Of a stretch of 5,090 nt of DNA, positions 4,913-5,090 are shown piece after piece. The position numbers and the translations under genes were made by a program. Under the pieces are notes generated by a model that saw only the letters and a list, made by a program, of their open reading frames with translations, searched no databases and was not told where the DNA came from. Each line of letters begins with the position of its first letter. Positions within the stretch are counted from its first letter, which is position 1. Location: NCBI GenBank assembly GCA_016219165.1, contig JACRCB010000115.1, forward strand, positions 1 through 5,090. Direction: 5' to 3'. Origin of the DNA: Deltaproteobacteria bacterium. Lineage in GTDB: Bacteria > Desulfobacterota > GWC2-55-46 > DRQE01.

Positions 4913-5090
4913 TTTAAGAAATCTCTGAAAAAGTATCTTGAGAGAACCTTTTTGTAAAAAGGTTCTCTCAAACTCTCTCCAAAAACTTTCAGTTCTAGTG
5001 TGCACAACCCAATCTAAAAGTATTTGAAAGGGGCTTGGGGGAAACCTTTCTACAGAAATTTTCACACACATATGATTTTTTCATAGGTTC
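4913..5090. repeat. MITE-like palindromic repeat element, decayed copy 2
   Basis: This is the same element as 24-233, in the same orientation. Positions 4913-4988 align without gaps to 24-99 with about eight differences, and 5016-5090 resembles the right half. The centre is about 25 nt shorter and the GC-rich central hairpin is replaced by unrelated sequence containing TGTGCACA. The first hairpin is intact; the third has lost its right arm (5056 onward, ATTTTCACACACA). The right terminal repeat (ATTTTTTCATAGGTTC, 5075-5090) is cut by the window edge. It lies 23 bp upstream of the MetV-like gene. Confidence 0.8.
4938..4971. repeat. Hairpin 1 of repeat copy 2
   Basis: TTGAGAGAACCTTTTT (4938-4953) and its exact reverse complement (4956-4971) form a perfect 16-bp stem with the same GT loop as copy 1. 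Relative to copy 1, an A-T pair has become C-G on both sides, so pairing is kept. Confidence 0.8.

Overview
The window carries four complete genes and two copies of a structured, hairpin-rich repeat that nearly bracket it. An outer-membrane-type beta-barrel protein points to a Gram-negative host. A stand-alone MTHFR C-terminal (MetV-like) cysteine-rich protein suggests an anaerobe or near relative with folate C1 metabolism. Moderately GC-rich coding sequence and dispersed palindromic repeats would fit Desulfobacterota, Nitrospirota or a related uncultured lineage. The taxonomic placement is inference only; there is no rRNA or other marker here.

Layout. Positions 24-233 hold an intact copy of a roughly 210-bp element with near-perfect terminal inverted repeats and three internal hairpins. 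It ends 18 bp from the stop of a minus-strand gene (252-1928) for a multipass GT39/ArnT-like glycosyltransferase. A 329-bp divergent intergenic region (1929-2257) follows. It contains a very good promoter for the glycosyltransferase, placed so close to the ATG that the mRNA should be almost leaderless, plus a 19-bp perfect inverted repeat with a 30-nt loop and a weaker candidate promoter for the plus-strand gene. That gene (2258-3046) encodes a probable outer-membrane beta-barrel protein. It converges, with 6 bp between stops, on a minus-strand class I histone-deacetylase/AcuC-family deacetylase (3053-4144). Upstream of the deacetylase, in the same direction, lies the MetV-like gene (4242-4889), and 23 bp beyond its start a second, decayed copy of the hairpin element runs to the window edge (4913-5090).

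Most unusual structure. The deacetylase start codon is the last of four tandem 13-bp units, each of which contains its own purine-rich Shine-Dalgarno and an ATG. Upstream ATGs open nine-codon mini-ORFs whose TGA overlaps the ATG two units further on. A CCCTCT segment just upstream can pair with any of the four Shine-Dalgarno motifs. This looks like a repeat-built translation initiation region that could be tuned by copy number.

How the genes work together. The MetV-like gene and the deacetylase may be co-transcribed (97-bp gap, same strand), linking C1/folate metabolism with a lysine or small-molecule deacetylase. The glycosyltransferase and beta-barrel gene both concern the cell envelope but are divergently transcribed. 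No complete known defence, CRISPR, phage or transposase system is visible.
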